In this document: positions 17,901-28,379 of the stretch, piece by piece
Layout: each line of letters begins with the position of its first letter
How positions within the stretch are numbered: the first letter of the stretch is position 1
From: Clostridia bacterium
GTDB taxonomy: Bacteria; Bacillota; Clostridia; Oscillospirales; Acutalibacteraceae
Length of the DNA: 64,000 nt
Direction of reading: 5' to 3'
NCBI GenBank assembly: GCA_017441385.1
Contig: JAFRXY010000107.1
Span: 1 to 64,000, forward strand
The notes under the pieces: generated by a model
What the model was told of the DNA's origin: nothing
What the model saw: only the letters and a program-made list of their open reading frames with translations
The model's database searches: none
Program-made: the position numbers and the translations under genes

Positions 17901-17936
17901 AAAAAGCGGATGGAGCATTTACTCCACCCGCTTTTT
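17901..17936. terminator. Bidirectional terminator
   Basis: A 15-base stem with one mismatch (17901-17915 with 17922-17936), bounded by A5 and T5 runs. It separates the converging XRE and Gx-transporter genes. Confidence 0.85.
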
Positions 17937-17953
17937 AGTGTGTTTCCCCGTAA

Positions 17954-18472
17954 TCAACGTATTCCCTGTGACGCAATGTATTTTTTGAGGCGCCTTGCCG
18001 AAAGATTGACGATAATTCCGTTCAGAATTCCTGTCGCGGTACCTACTGCCGTCAGCAGAGGCAGCAGATACAGCACCTCCGGCGTGGAAGTCAATCCGGC
18101 CGCCACAGCCGCCTGCGCCGCCATATGAGCGGCTCCCCCCGCACAGCTTACTCCGGCGGCAGAAAAATATCCGCACCTTCGCACCGCCATCATGACCGCA
18201 AGGCTGGCGACACCTCCCGCCAGAGAATAGGCAAATCCTCCAAACCCGGAAAAGAGCAGGGCTGTCATCGTCACCTTGGTGAGCATAATGCCGGCCGCCA
18301 GACTGTCGGAATCCAGCAGCACCATCGCGGCCAGCACCGCAATATTCCCAAGCCCCAGCTTAATTCCCGCAATCGGCGGAACGACAGGAATCAGGTATTC
18401 CACATACCCCAGCAATATGGCAAGCGCGGCAAGAAGCGCGGCGGCTGCGATTTTCTTGGTTCTTCCCTCTAT
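17954..18472 (-). CDS. Gx transporter family protein (Hpre_diP_synt_I)
   Basis: A membrane protein of about 172 residues with five to six helices. PPIAGIKLGLGNIAVLAAM is the Gx-transporter/heptaprenyl-diphosphate-synthase-component-I signature. These proteins often sit with NusG-domain, FMN-binding and ApbE genes, and here apbE is divergent and adjacent. No ATG/GTG/TTG starts the full first helix: the frame is open back to an ATA at 18472 that has AAAGGAG 9 bases upstream, while the first standard codon, TTG 18415, lacks an SD and would cut helix 1. I therefore extend to 18472 with reservation. Confidence 0.75.
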   Translation of the reverse strand: MEGRTKKIAAAALLAALAILLGYVEYLIPVVPPIAGIKLGLGNIAVLAAMVLLDSDSLAAGIMLTKVTMTALLFSGFGGFAYSLAGGVASLAVMMAVRRCGYFSAAGVSCAGGAAHMAAQAAVAAGLTSTPEVLYLLPLLTAVGTATGILNGIIVNLSARRLKKYIASQGIR

Positions 18473-18551
18473 AGGTCTTCACTCCTTTTACCACTTCCAC
18501 TTTATATTGTAAATTATCTGACGATAAAAATCAACTGCCGAGGCGATATAA

Positions 18552-19544
18552 TTGAATCAGTCCATTGAAAAAAAGAAAAAGATGATTCTTTGCTCCGCTT
18601 TTGTGATCATTATCATTGTTTCCCTGATCACCTTCATCATTTCACACAATGAGAAGCAACCGCTTTCCGAAACGCGTTTCATGCTGGATACGGTCTGTAC
18701 CGTCACGCTATATGACTGGAAAGGTGACGGCAATGCCATTCTGAACGGCGTATTCGGTCTGTGCGGAACGTATGAGAAGATGCTCAGCGCCACCGTCAGC
18801 GGCAGCGATATTTACAATATCAACCACAGCAGAGGAAACCCGGTGGAAGTATCTCAGGAAACAGCGGAACTGCTGCAACGGGCATTGCATTACTGCCGTA
18901 TGAGCGGCGGAGACTTTGACATCACAATCTATCCGGTAAAGGCGCTCTGGAATTTCACCGGTGAAGGTTCTGACATTCCGGATGCCGACGCGCTTGTAAA
19001 AGCCGTTTCCAAGGTAGATTATACCAAGGTCTCCGTTGAAGGCACAACCGTGACACTTCCCGACGGAATGGGTATTGACTTGGGCGCCATCGCGAAGGGG
19101 TTTATTGCAGACCGGATCGCAGGCTATCTCAGAGAAAAAGGGGTCGCCTCCGCCATTATCGACCTCGGAGGCAATATCTATGCGCTGGGCAGCAAGCCTG
19201 ACGGTTCATACTGGCGGGTGGGAATCCGGCAGCCCTTCGGCGACGGAGAGGCAGACGTGGTGGAAACTTCCGACGCTTCTGTCGTCACTTCCGGCGTCTA
19301 TCAGAGATATTTTGAAAAGGACGGAATCATCTTTCATCATATTCTTCGTTCTTCCGACGGAATGCCATGTGACACGGGGCTTTATTCCGTTACGGTCATT
19401 TCCCGTCATTCTGAGCAATGCGACGCGCTTTCCACTGTGTGTATGCTGCTCGGATATGAGAACTCCCTGCGCATCCTGAAAGAATTTCCCGGAATCCAAG
19501 CAATATTCATCACATCAGACAATCAATTACTCTATTATCAATAA
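18552..19544 (+). CDS. apbE: FAD:protein FMN transferase ApbE
   Basis: A 330-residue exported flavin transferase: N-terminal membrane segment (about residues 10-32), then the ApbE domain with FMLDTVCTVTLYD, SGGDFDITIYPV, GIDLGAIAKGFIADRI, IIDLGGNIYALG and SVVTSGVYQRYF. It attaches FMN to a Ser/Thr of extracytoplasmic redox subunits such as Rnf or Nqr components using FAD. No obvious flavoprotein substrate is in the window, but the Gx transporter and a NusG-domain-II protein are frequent companions. The start is TTG; the SD is weak (GAGGCG). Confidence 0.93.
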   Translation: MNQSIEKKKKMILCSAFVIIIIVSLITFIISHNEKQPLSETRFMLDTVCTVTLYDWKGDGNAILNGVFGLCGTYEKMLSATVSGSDIYNINHSRGNPVEVSQETAELLQRALHYCRMSGGDFDITIYPVKALWNFTGEGSDIPDADALVKAVSKVDYTKVSVEGTTVTLPDGMGIDLGAIAKGFIADRIAGYLREKGVASAIIDLGGNIYALGSKPDGSYWRVGIRQPFGDGEADVVETSDASVVTSGVYQRYFEKDGIIFHHILRSSDGMPCDTGLYSVTVISRHSEQCDALSTVCMLLGYENSLRILKEFPGIQAIFITSDNQLLYYQ

Positions 19545-19578
19545 AAAAATCGCAGGTACTTTCTCATGGGTACCTGCG
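19543..19578 (-). terminator. Terminator of the small XRE gene
   Basis: Nine-bp perfect stem (19551-19559 with 19570-19578), 10-base loop and a T7 run on the minus strand. It may also act on apbE, though the plus-strand T-run is weak. Confidence 0.75.
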
Positions 19579-19633
19579 GATTTGTTGCTGTCACAGGAGA
19601 CAGCCCGCACAGCTTATTATTATTTGGGTAGTA

Positions 19634-19912
19634 TCAGCACGCGTCCTGCACATTATCTTCCATCTCCGCCTGCTCTGCCGCATAAAGCTCGTCAATGGGT
19701 ACACCCAGCACTTCCGCAAAAATCTGAACCTCATAGTCATAGACCGAACGAAGCTGATTTTCGATCTTGCTGATGGTCGCTACCGACCGCTTGACTCCCT
19801 TTTCTCGGCAGAGCCTGCTGAATTCCGTCTGAGAAATATTTTTGAGATTTCTCATTTTCTTCAACTTCGGCCCTACCACATTCAGTACGCCGCACCCATC
19901 CTTGTAATACAT
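19634..19912 (-). CDS. Small XRE-family regulator
   Basis: A 92-residue protein with an HTH (KMRNLKNISQTEFSRLCREKG...VATISKIENQ), then a short acidic tail ending VQDAC. The insertion between the two HTH helices (REKGVKRSVATIS) is slightly longer than usual. ATG 19912 has AAAGGA 11 bases upstream; an extension to 19975 has no SD. Its target is not known. The adjacent 374-base gap (19913-20286) and its palindrome are a possible operator region. Confidence 0.8.
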   Translation of the reverse strand: MYYKDGCGVLNVVGPKLKKMRNLKNISQTEFSRLCREKGVKRSVATISKIENQLRSVYDYEVQIFAEVLGVPIDELYAAEQAEMEDNVQDAC

Positions 19913-20205
19913 AAAACCCGTCCTTTCTTTGCGAAGAATATGGAATATAAGTAAAAATCTCAAATAGCATTGCATGACACCAGACTCATTCCGTCTGCTT
20001 TTTTATAATTTAGAAAATTATTGTAAAAGCAAGCTATCATTTGCAATAATTGTAGCATTTTTCTCAGGATAAGTCAATAGAGTAATCAAAAAAACGAAAT
20101 ATTTTTTCGCTACTTCAATAAATTTCTTTAACATTTTTTTATTCCATTAAGAATTGACTAACCATATTTCACATGCTATTCTCCACACCTTCTTAAAAAA
20201 TGCTC

Positions 20206-20234
20206 TTGATTATATTCCCTGAATTTGTTATAAT
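20206..20234 (+). promoter_or_regulatory. SigA-type promoter for the ABC-F gene
   Basis: TTGATT (20206-20211) and TGT-TATAAT (20229-20234), 17-base spacer. The -10 lies inside the left arm of a perfect inverted repeat. Confidence 0.65.
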
Positions 20235-20275
20235 GAACTGTATTATAACAATATAACAATATAACAAATTCAGGG
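20217..20275. repeat. 16-bp perfect inverted repeat over promoter and SD of the ABC-F gene
   Basis: Bases 20217-20232 are the exact reverse complement of 20260-20275, separated by 27 bases containing tandem ATATAACA units. The left arm overlaps the -10 and the right arm ends at the SD (GGGAAGGG). If transcription begins near 20241 the two arms cannot pair in RNA, which favours a DNA operator. The remainder of the 19913-20286 gap is AT-rich with nothing else recognised. Confidence 0.7.
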
Positions 20276-20286
20276 AAGGGATCACC

Positions 20287-22194
<1,908 letters not shown>

Positions 22195-22222
22195 ATGAAA
22201 GAAACGAGGTTAAAGCAGAAAA

Positions 22223-23503
22223 TTGAAAGCAGGAATCGCTACACTCGGCTGCAAGGTCAATCAGTACGAGTCACAGGTCATGATGGAAACGCTGCTTGCT
22301 CACGGCTTTGAACAGGCCTCTGAGGGCGAACAGGCGGATGTTTTCATCGTCAATAGCTGCACCGTCACCGCCACCGGCGACAAGAAGGTGCGACAGACCG
22401 TCCGCCGCGCAAGGCGGGAACACCCGGACGCCGTCATCATTCTCACCGGCTGCATGCCGCAGGCGTTCCCGGAGGAATGCGAAGCTATCGAAGAAGCCGA
22501 CATCGTCATCGGCAATTCCAACCGGAGCGGACTGGTGGATTACATTGAGCAATTCATGCGCCGTCATCAGCGCATCATCGACATCCAACCGCACGGCAGC
22601 ACCTACGGAGACGAATGCTCCGTCTCCGGCATGAACGAACGCACACGCGCCTATATCAAGATTGAGGACGGCTGCAACCGCTTCTGTTCCTACTGCATTA
22701 TCCCCTACGCCCGCGGACGGGTGCGCAGCCGCTCTCTGGAAGATATCCGGAAGGAATCGGAGCGCATCGGCCGGAAATACCGCGAGGTGGTGCTGGTGGG
22801 CATCAACCTGTCGGCCTACGGCAGCGACATCGGCACCGACCTGCTCGAAGCGGTCAGGGCAGCCGCTTCCGCCGAAGGGGTCGAACGCGTCCGGCTTGGC
22901 TCACTGGAGCCGGATCTTACCCCCGATGAGTTGATCGACGGGCTTGCCGGAATTCCCGAATTCTGCCCGCAGTTCCATCTGGCGATTCAGAGCGGATGCG
23001 ATGAAACGCTCAGGCGCATGAACCGGCATTACGACACGGCGCAGTTCCGCCACGTCTGCGAAAAGATTCGCGCGACCTTTGACAATCCTTCCGTGACGAC
23101 CGACATCATGGTGGGCTTTGCCGGTGAGACGGACGAAGAATTCGCCAAGTCGCTGACTTTTGCCCGGGAGATCGGGTTCGCGCGCTCCCACGTTTTCGCT
23201 TATTCACGCCGCAAGGGAACCCGCGCCGATCTGTTTCCCGATCAGGTGGACGAGCAGACCAAAAGCCGGCGCAGTGAGGAAATGATCAGGGCAACCTCGG
23301 AATCGGCCGCCGCATTTCTTCATTCACAGCTGGGGAAAAATGTCAGGATTCTCGCCGAACGCGAAATTCAGCCGGGCGTTTTCGAAGGCTACACAGAGAA
23401 TTATACGCCGGCGAGGGTGCAGGGAGAAGCACTGAACGGCCGTATCATTGAAGCTACCGTCGCGGAAGTATGTGACGGATATGTGTTGTGCTGTGCAAAA
23501 TGA
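22223..23503 (+). CDS. mtaB: tRNA t6A37 methylthiotransferase MtaB
   Basis: A 426-residue radical-SAM methylthiotransferase: N-terminal UPF0004 domain with TLGCKVNQYES and further cysteines in NSCTVTATGDKK and LTGCMPQ, a radical SAM domain with CNRFCSYC (CxxxCxxC) near residue 151, and a C-terminal TRAM-like domain. It adds a methylthio group to t6A37 of tRNAs reading ANN codons, using two 4Fe-4S clusters and SAM. The TLGCKVNQYES start is diagnostic for MtaB rather than MiaB or RimO. The TTG start follows ACGAGGT by 12 bases; the gene is 28 bases after the ABC-F gene and probably co-transcribed. Confidence 0.93.
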   Translation: MKAGIATLGCKVNQYESQVMMETLLAHGFEQASEGEQADVFIVNSCTVTATGDKKVRQTVRRARREHPDAVIILTGCMPQAFPEECEAIEEADIVIGNSNRSGLVDYIEQFMRRHQRIIDIQPHGSTYGDECSVSGMNERTRAYIKIEDGCNRFCSYCIIPYARGRVRSRSLEDIRKESERIGRKYREVVLVGINLSAYGSDIGTDLLEAVRAAASAEGVERVRLGSLEPDLTPDELIDGLAGIPEFCPQFHLAIQSGCDETLRRMNRHYDTAQFRHVCEKIRATFDNPSVTTDIMVGFAGETDEEFAKSLTFAREIGFARSHVFAYSRRKGTRADLFPDQVDEQTKSRRSEEMIRATSESAAAFLHSQLGKNVRILAEREIQPGVFEGYTENYTPARVQGEALNGRIIEATVAEVCDGYVLCCAK

Positions 23504-23564
23504 TGTTTTTTGAAGGCGAAAATTTACAGTTCTGACATTATTTTAAAAATCTCTCAAAAATCAG

Positions 23565-23593
23565 TTGTTATTTTTAATATCTTATGTTATAAT
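23565..23593 (+). promoter_or_regulatory. SigA-type promoter for the PH-domain gene
   Basis: TTGTTA (23565-23570) and TGT-TATAAT (23588-23593), 17-base spacer. Confidence 0.6.
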
Positions 23594-23684
23594 TATAAAA
23601 ACAATGTTCGATGCATCGTATTTATTTTTTATACGGAGTATCAAAATCATAAAAAACATATTGCTTATTCAGGAGGTATTTCAC

Positions 23685-24089
23685 ATGGCAAAGAAACAGG
23701 TTCAGCAGGATCCGGTACTTATCAAGGAACGCAAGAGACGCAAGTTTTTCGCTCTGCCCTGGTCTTTTACCACTTACGCGATCACAACCAAAAAGCTCAT
23801 CTACAAGAAGGGTTTTCTCAACTCCTATGAGGATGAGATTCTTCTCTACAGAGTGCAGGATATCAGCGTAAAGCGCTCTTTGGGTCAGAAGCTCTTCGGG
23901 CTGGGTTCCATCGAAGTTCATTCTCAGGACAAGACCTGTCCCATGCTCGAAATCAGAAACATCAAGCATTGCAGCGAATTCAGAAACATTCTTTCTGAGA
24001 ACGTCGAGAAGGAAAAGACCCGCCGCGGCTTCCGCAGCACCGAAATCCTCGACAGCGACGGAGATTTCAGCGACCATTTCCAGGGCTAA
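23685..24089 (+). CDS. PH-domain (bPH2/YdbS-like) protein
   Basis: A 134-residue soluble protein whose core, residues 25-100, has the bacterial PH pattern: WSFTTYAITTKKLIYKKGFLNSYEDEILLYRVQDISVKRSLGQKLFGLGSIEV, as in YdbS/YdbT repeats, but without the usual membrane helices. A charged C-terminal tail follows. It could be a lipid- or protein-binding adaptor; the partner is unknown. A perfect AGGAGGT precedes the ATG, and an upstream in-frame extension was rejected for lack of SD. Confidence 0.8.
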   Translation: MAKKQVQQDPVLIKERKRRKFFALPWSFTTYAITTKKLIYKKGFLNSYEDEILLYRVQDISVKRSLGQKLFGLGSIEVHSQDKTCPMLEIRNIKHCSEFRNILSENVEKEKTRRGFRSTEILDSDGDFSDHFQG

Positions 24090-24114
24090 GCCGTATTTTT
24101 TCATAATTGCAGAC

Positions 24115-24157
24115 AAACTGCCGATATTCGCCGTTGGGATGGATTCGGCAGTTTTTG
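24115..24157 (+). terminator. Terminator of the PH-domain gene
   Basis: A 10-bp stem (24115-24124 with 24145-24154) with a 20-base loop, followed by TTTTTGTTT. Confidence 0.75.
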
Positions 24158-24190
24158 TTTATGAAAAAAAGTAAAAATATCTTTCCCCCT

Positions 24191-24226
24191 TGTAACAAAT
24201 GCCATCTGAAAATCACTGATAATACG
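24191..24226 (+). promoter_or_regulatory. Possible ECF-sigma autoregulatory promoter
   Basis: TGTAAC at 24191-24196 resembles the AAC-type -35 of ECF promoters, with AATACGG about 24 bases on. It lies directly before an ECF sigma gene, so autoregulation is plausible but unproven. Confidence 0.3.
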
Positions 24227-24252
24227 GAAGGAAATGAAAGGAGATGAACGCC

Positions 24253-24756
24253 GTGGATTTTGAAAGTATTTACGCCGAATACAAGCAAGACGTTTTCCGC
24301 TACTTATTCAGCCTGACGGGAAGTTATGAAGCAGCGGAGGAATTGCTTGCCGAAACATTTTTCAGGGCGTTCACCGGTCTTTGTTCCTTCCGGGGAGAGT
24401 CAAGCGTCCGGACGTGGCTCTTCTCCATCTCGCGCAACGTCTTCCGCGAATACCTCAGAAGGAACCCGCGCGCCATTCCCACCGAGGACGAAACGCTGGC
24501 GCTGATGTGCGTGCAGTCGGGCATGATTCAGCCCGACGAGAGCGCTTCCTTCGAGCTGTCAGAGCTGGTCGGGCAGCTTCTGGCCAAGAAGGACGAGCGC
24601 AGCCGCCGGGTCTTCCGGCTGCGGCTGGAGGGATATTCCTTCCGGGAGATCGGCGGGATGGTGGGTATCTCGGAAAATTCCGCCCGCGTGCTGGAATACA
24701 GAACGCGGAGCTATCTGCAAAAGGAACTGAGAAAGGAGGGCTACGGCCATGACTGA
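24253..24756 (+). CDS. ECF-type RNA polymerase sigma factor
   Basis: A 167-residue sigma factor: sigma2 region YKQDVFRYLFSLTGSYEAAEELLAETFFRAF...FRGESSVRTWLFSISRNVFREYLRR and sigma4 region RSRRVFRLRLEGYSFREIGGMVGISENSARVLEYRTR. It recruits polymerase to ECF promoters. GTG 24253 is chosen since AAAGGAG lies 9 bases upstream; ATG 24244 directly abuts that SD. It overlaps the following anti-sigma gene by 8 bases, the usual sigma/anti-sigma arrangement. Confidence 0.92.
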   Translation: MDFESIYAEYKQDVFRYLFSLTGSYEAAEELLAETFFRAFTGLCSFRGESSVRTWLFSISRNVFREYLRRNPRAIPTEDETLALMCVQSGMIQPDESASFELSELVGQLLAKKDERSRRVFRLRLEGYSFREIGGMVGISENSARVLEYRTRSYLQKELRKEGYGHD

Positions 24757-25339
24757 AAAAAACATATCTTCAAATAATTCAAATTCCGTGACCTGCAACG
24801 TGATACGCGACCTCATGCCCCTTGCCGCCGACGGAGTGGCTTCGGAAGACAGCCTTGCACTGGTGAAGGAGCATATCGCCGGCTGCCCGGAATGCGGGAA
24901 GGTCTACCGCGACATGACGGAGGGAAATTCCAATTCCCCCGCGCCGACCAACGACAAAAGATTTTTCACCCTCATCCGCCGAAGGTTTCTCGTCTTCATC
25001 GCGGCGATCATGTGCATCGGCGCGATCATCGGAGTGAATTTCACCGCGAGCGAATTCATGTTCCGCAATTTCCTGCTGATGCCGGCGGTGGGAGCGCTGT
25101 CGTATATCTGCCTGAAATACAGGGGGGCGATGATGGCCGCCGTTGTATTCGGACTGAGCGTGCTCCGGGGCTTTGTGAGCTTCTTTACGTCAGGCGGCGA
25201 TTCTCCGTTTGACGAAGCCGTCTCCTACATTCCCCTCGGAATGATCTACGCATTCCTTGTGTTGCTGGGATTTACGGCGGCGCTGCTGTTTGCCTTTGCA
25301 TTCCGCAAAAATGAAACCAAAGGAGGCTTTCATTCATGA
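24749..25339 (+). CDS. Anti-sigma factor with zinc-finger (HC2) domain
   Basis: A 196-residue protein with a cytoplasmic zinc-binding anti-sigma motif (TCNVIRDLMPLAADG...VKEHIAGCPECGKVY, HxxxCxxC, residues 12-48) and then four predicted membrane helices from about residue 70 to 190. It should hold the upstream sigma factor at the membrane until a signal arrives. GAAAGGAGG precedes the ATG. Its stop overlaps the next gene by four bases. Confidence 0.88.
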   Translation: MTEKNISSNNSNSVTCNVIRDLMPLAADGVASEDSLALVKEHIAGCPECGKVYRDMTEGNSNSPAPTNDKRFFTLIRRRFLVFIAAIMCIGAIIGVNFTASEFMFRNFLLMPAVGALSYICLKYRGAMMAAVVFGLSVLRGFVSFFTSGGDSPFDEAVSYIPLGMIYAFLVLLGFTAALLFAFAFRKNETKGGFHS

Positions 25340-26241
25340 CGAATTCCAACATCCAACATACCGCCGCCGACACCGGCGGCGGAAAGAATTCCCGTCTCGC
25401 CCTGAGAATCCTCGCGGCGGTCGGCGGACTGCTGATTGTGGCCGTGGTACTCTTCTTTTACAACGCCTTCTGCGGCAATTTCATCAGCGGGACGTATTAC
25501 AGAAACAAGGTCGTCACCTACATCAACGAAACTTACCCCGGCAAGGGGTATGAGGTATCGGGGTACCAATACAATTTCAAGGACGGCAGCTACTGGTTCG
25601 ATATCACCGACCCGGCCAGCGAGGACGGCTGCTTTACGGCCTGCTACAGCCGGTATGAAGGCGGCGTGATCGACACCTACGACAGAGTCATCCATCTCAC
25701 CAACACCGCGGAGAGGCTGGAGCGGGGATTCCGCGGGGAGGTCGACCCCATCCTTGACAGGCATCTGCAAACCAAGGAAAGGGTGGAAGAAGGGACCTTT
25801 ATCTCCGGGGAATTCGGCTATGCCACCTGTCTGCTGGACGACTTCTATTATGACGCGGAATCGGAGGATGCGTATATCAGGGACAGGCTCTGGCTCGACA
25901 TGCCCTTTGACCCGAAAAACATGCCGCTGCCCACCAAAATTTACGTCAATCTCCACGGCGACCGGGAGCAGGCGTTCCAACGCACAAAGGAAATCGCGGA
26001 TGAACTCCGCGCGCTGGGCTACCGGATCGATTATTTCGACTTTGCCACCAGCGCGACTGACGAAACCGACGACGTGGCCTATGAGATGATACCCGCGGAA
26101 GTATTCTTCTCCGCCAACAGCACGGAAGATTTCAGCGATTACATCGTCCGATATTACGACAATCCCGACATCGCGCCCACCACGACCCGAGCAACCTTTG
26201 CAACGCAGGCGACAATCGCCTCCAGTGACGGCAGGAAATAA
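25336..26241 (+). CDS. Membrane-anchored protein of the ECF operon, unknown
   Basis: A 301-residue protein with one membrane helix (about residues 23-47) and a large extracytoplasmic domain with paired aromatics (SGYQYNFKDGSYWFDI). Its ending is a Thr/Ala-rich disordered tail. The plan recalls YfjL-like proteins, but I do not recognise a defined domain. Coupled by ATGA overlap to the anti-sigma gene, so a sensory or target role in the same stress response is likely. AAAGGAGG precedes the ATG. Confidence 0.7.
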   Translation: MTNSNIQHTAADTGGGKNSRLALRILAAVGGLLIVAVVLFFYNAFCGNFISGTYYRNKVVTYINETYPGKGYEVSGYQYNFKDGSYWFDITDPASEDGCFTACYSRYEGGVIDTYDRVIHLTNTAERLERGFRGEVDPILDRHLQTKERVEEGTFISGEFGYATCLLDDFYYDAESEDAYIRDRLWLDMPFDPKNMPLPTKIYVNLHGDREQAFQRTKEIADELRALGYRIDYFDFATSATDETDDVAYEMIPAEVFFSANSTEDFSDYIVRYYDNPDIAPTTTRATFATQATIASSDGRK

Positions 26242-26248
26242 ACAAAAG

Positions 26249-26300
26249 CCCGCCCGGAACGTACTCTGTGCTGAGTACCTTCCGGGCGGGTTCCGTTTTT
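26249..26300 (+). terminator. Terminator of the ECF operon
   Basis: A stem of about 16 bp with one bulge (26249-26265 with 26274-26290), followed by a T-rich tail. Confidence 0.85.
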
Positions 26301-26326
26301 ATGAAATGATTATTGCCGAAGGGGGA

Positions 26327-27625
26327 TTAATCATATAATTCTATATGCTCCCAATCATGGTAAGCTTTGACTTTCTTCCAGTTTGTAAAGGCATGTTTGA
26401 TCCTATAATACCAAGGATGTCCTCTGGTGTCCTTCATAGCAAACTCGCAGCCTTCGGGCAATCCTTTTTCTAGCTGCTTGATCGTTTTGGCAGGCAGTAC
26501 AGCATCTTCGATATACAGGTATTTAAGCGAACGGCATTCACACAGTTTTTCCGCGTTTTTTAATTTATTTCCGCCGATTTCAAGGAACTGTAACTCCTGA
26601 AGTTTGGTAAGCGGCGTGACGTCGGTGATTTTGTTGAATCGCAAATCCATGTATTTCAAATGCGGTAAATCCGCCAGAGGGGACAAATCCGAAATGCTGT
26701 TATCTGAAATAATCAGTATTTCCAGATCTTTCAGATTTCTCATCTCGCTGATGTCGGAAATATGATCCCAATGTCCCAGATCCAGCAGTCTTAAATCCGT
26801 GCAATATTTAAATATAGGAGAAAATGTTTTTTCATCCGCGTAGGCTACCCATTCAGCAACAAGTGTGGAGAAGACCTGTACATCCGTGGGAATGTCATAA
26901 ATCAGAATATGCAGCATCCACTTGAATTTTTTATCAGGATATTCATCCCGCAGTCTGCCCATTTCTTCATCGGTGACACCGCAGTCGCACATATCGAATT
27001 GCTGTATATTGGGAAATAATTCAATTGCGTATCGTATGTAATCCAGTTTTTTGATCTTTTTATTATCCAGACAGATGCTTTCCATGTTCCCGTCAATCGG
27101 AACGCCGTAAAGGCTCGATTGATAAACGCAATTCACATCGGGATTGTTCTGCCTGATTATCTGAATGACATCGTGCAACTGAGTTATAGGCGCAGTTCCT
27201 TCAATTTCAAACTGCTTCAGATTGTCAAAAGCAGAGAAAATTTCGGCATCCGCAATCATTTCAGCAGGAACGGTCAGATGCTCTGCATGACTGCTGTAGA
27301 TGCTGTCACCGATTCTGACATTCCAAATAACAGTCACATTGCCGTTAAGCTCAGATGAAATTTTTTGAACTGTCGGCAGAGAAAGATCCAATGCACTCAA
27401 ATCAAGGGTTTTCAGATGAGTAAATTCATTCAGAAAGGAGTAATCATTATACTCCGAAAAATCAGAATCGGATATGACAAGATATTCTACGCTTTTATCA
27501 TATTTTTTTCCGTCGATAATCACATAACTGATGGATAATACTCCTATAACCAGAAAAAGAAAAAGTACGCCAAAAAGATAATACACAATTGTCTTGATTC
27601 TGTCAGCCATCCCAGTGCTTCTCAT
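26327..27625 (-). CDS. Membrane-anchored leucine-rich-repeat protein (paralogue A)
   Basis: A 432-residue protein with an N-terminal membrane helix (about residues 10-35) and an extracellular domain. N-terminal half: short LRR-like strands (LKTLDLSALDLS). C-terminal half: clear repeats, LRLLDLGHWDHISDISEMRNLKDLEILIISDNSISDLSPL and so on, of the internalin/SDS22 type, residues about 270-375. It closely resembles the lipoprotein at 37727, sharing ELFPNI...MCDCG, QVFST and the tail NWKKVKAYHDWEHI. Function unknown; LRR proteins usually bind ligands. SD GGGTGA precedes Met 27625. Confidence 0.8.
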   Translation of the reverse strand: MRSTGMADRIKTIVYYLFGVLFLFLVIGVLSISYVIIDGKKYDKSVEYLVISDSDFSEYNDYSFLNEFTHLKTLDLSALDLSLPTVQKISSELNGNVTVIWNVRIGDSIYSSHAEHLTVPAEMIADAEIFSAFDNLKQFEIEGTAPITQLHDVIQIIRQNNPDVNCVYQSSLYGVPIDGNMESICLDNKKIKKLDYIRYAIELFPNIQQFDMCDCGVTDEEMGRLRDEYPDKKFKWMLHILIYDIPTDVQVFSTLVAEWVAYADEKTFSPIFKYCTDLRLLDLGHWDHISDISEMRNLKDLEILIISDNSISDLSPLADLPHLKYMDLRFNKITDVTPLTKLQELQFLEIGGNKLKNAEKLCECRSLKYLYIEDAVLPAKTIKQLEKGLPEGCEFAMKDTRGHPWYYRIKHAFTNWKKVKAYHDWEHIELYD

Positions 27626-27753
27626 TAACAAATCACCCGATAATTCAACTAAAAATGCAGACTCCAAAAACTTTGAAATTCATTATAACAGAAGTATTTC
27701 CGAAATGCAATCATTATTGTATTAAATTTCAAAAAACAAAGGGGGATTTGCCA

Positions 27754-27798
27754 CAAAAAGCTTCTTCTTACATTGCTGAACACTGAAAGAAGAAGCTT
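27754..27798 (-). terminator. Terminator of the spoIIIA operon
   Basis: A 12-bp perfect stem (27758-27769 with 27787-27798) followed on the minus strand by T5, directly after spoIIIAH. Confidence 0.88.
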
Positions 27799-27806
27799 GA
27801 TAACCG

Positions 27807-28349
27807 TTATTTTACCGGCGTGACAATGATATTGGAAATATCTGCACCGGTCTGTGAAATGATGATTTCCGTGATGACGGAAACCTTTTCGCTTGTCAGT
27901 CCGTCCGATTCCGGAATCAGCACCGAAACTTTGTCGCCGTTGATCAGCACCATGCAGTCGCTGAAACCCTTCGCCCTGATCAGCGTTTCAGCGGTGTTTT
28001 CCAGCTGAATGTTTTTGACGTGAGCGGTTCGCGCTTCCAATGCCTGCGCTCTTGTCGCCGAATCAGACGTAGTGTCCCTTAGCTGCTTTTCCAGTTCGTC
28101 CAGCACCTTGTCGCGGGCTGTCTGACGTTCCAGACGGCTTTCAGCGAGCGCTCCGTTCTCCTTCGCCGCTGAACCGGCATTCAGCTGAGCCGAAACAAAT
28201 TCCGCCTTGCCGAAGTCGGATTCCGACACATCCGTACGTGCCGGTGCAATAAAACGCTCGGTCGGCGCAAACTGCCAGTTGAGATATACCGCCGCGCCGA
28301 GCGCCAGTACGAGTCCCGCAAGAATCACATGCCTTTTACCGTTTTTCAT
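27807..28349 (-). CDS. spoIIIAH: Stage III sporulation protein AH
   Basis: A 180-residue protein with an N-terminal membrane helix (residues 7-25) and an extracytoplasmic YscJ/FliF-like ring-building domain at the C-terminus (ENTAETLIRAKGFSDCMVLINGDKVSVLIP...VITEIIISQTGA). In the mother cell membrane it binds SpoIIQ or its clostridial equivalent in the forespore, forming the feeding-tube channel. GGAGGTAA precedes the ATG. Last gene of the spoIIIA operon. Confidence 0.95.
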   Translation of the reverse strand: MKNGKRHVILAGLVLALGAAVYLNWQFAPTERFIAPARTDVSESDFGKAEFVSAQLNAGSAAKENGALAESRLERQTARDKVLDELEKQLRDTTSDSATRAQALEARTAHVKNIQLENTAETLIRAKGFSDCMVLINGDKVSVLIPESDGLTSEKVSVITEIIISQTGADISNIIVTPVK

Positions 28350-28379
28350 AAGAATTACCTCCGTATTTTATGCAATTGA

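Noticed and set aside
20217-20275. Palindrome as a mobile-element end or an RNA attenuator
   Set aside because: No transposase is near, there is no T-run, and the predicted transcript start leaves only one arm in RNA; kept as a possible operator.
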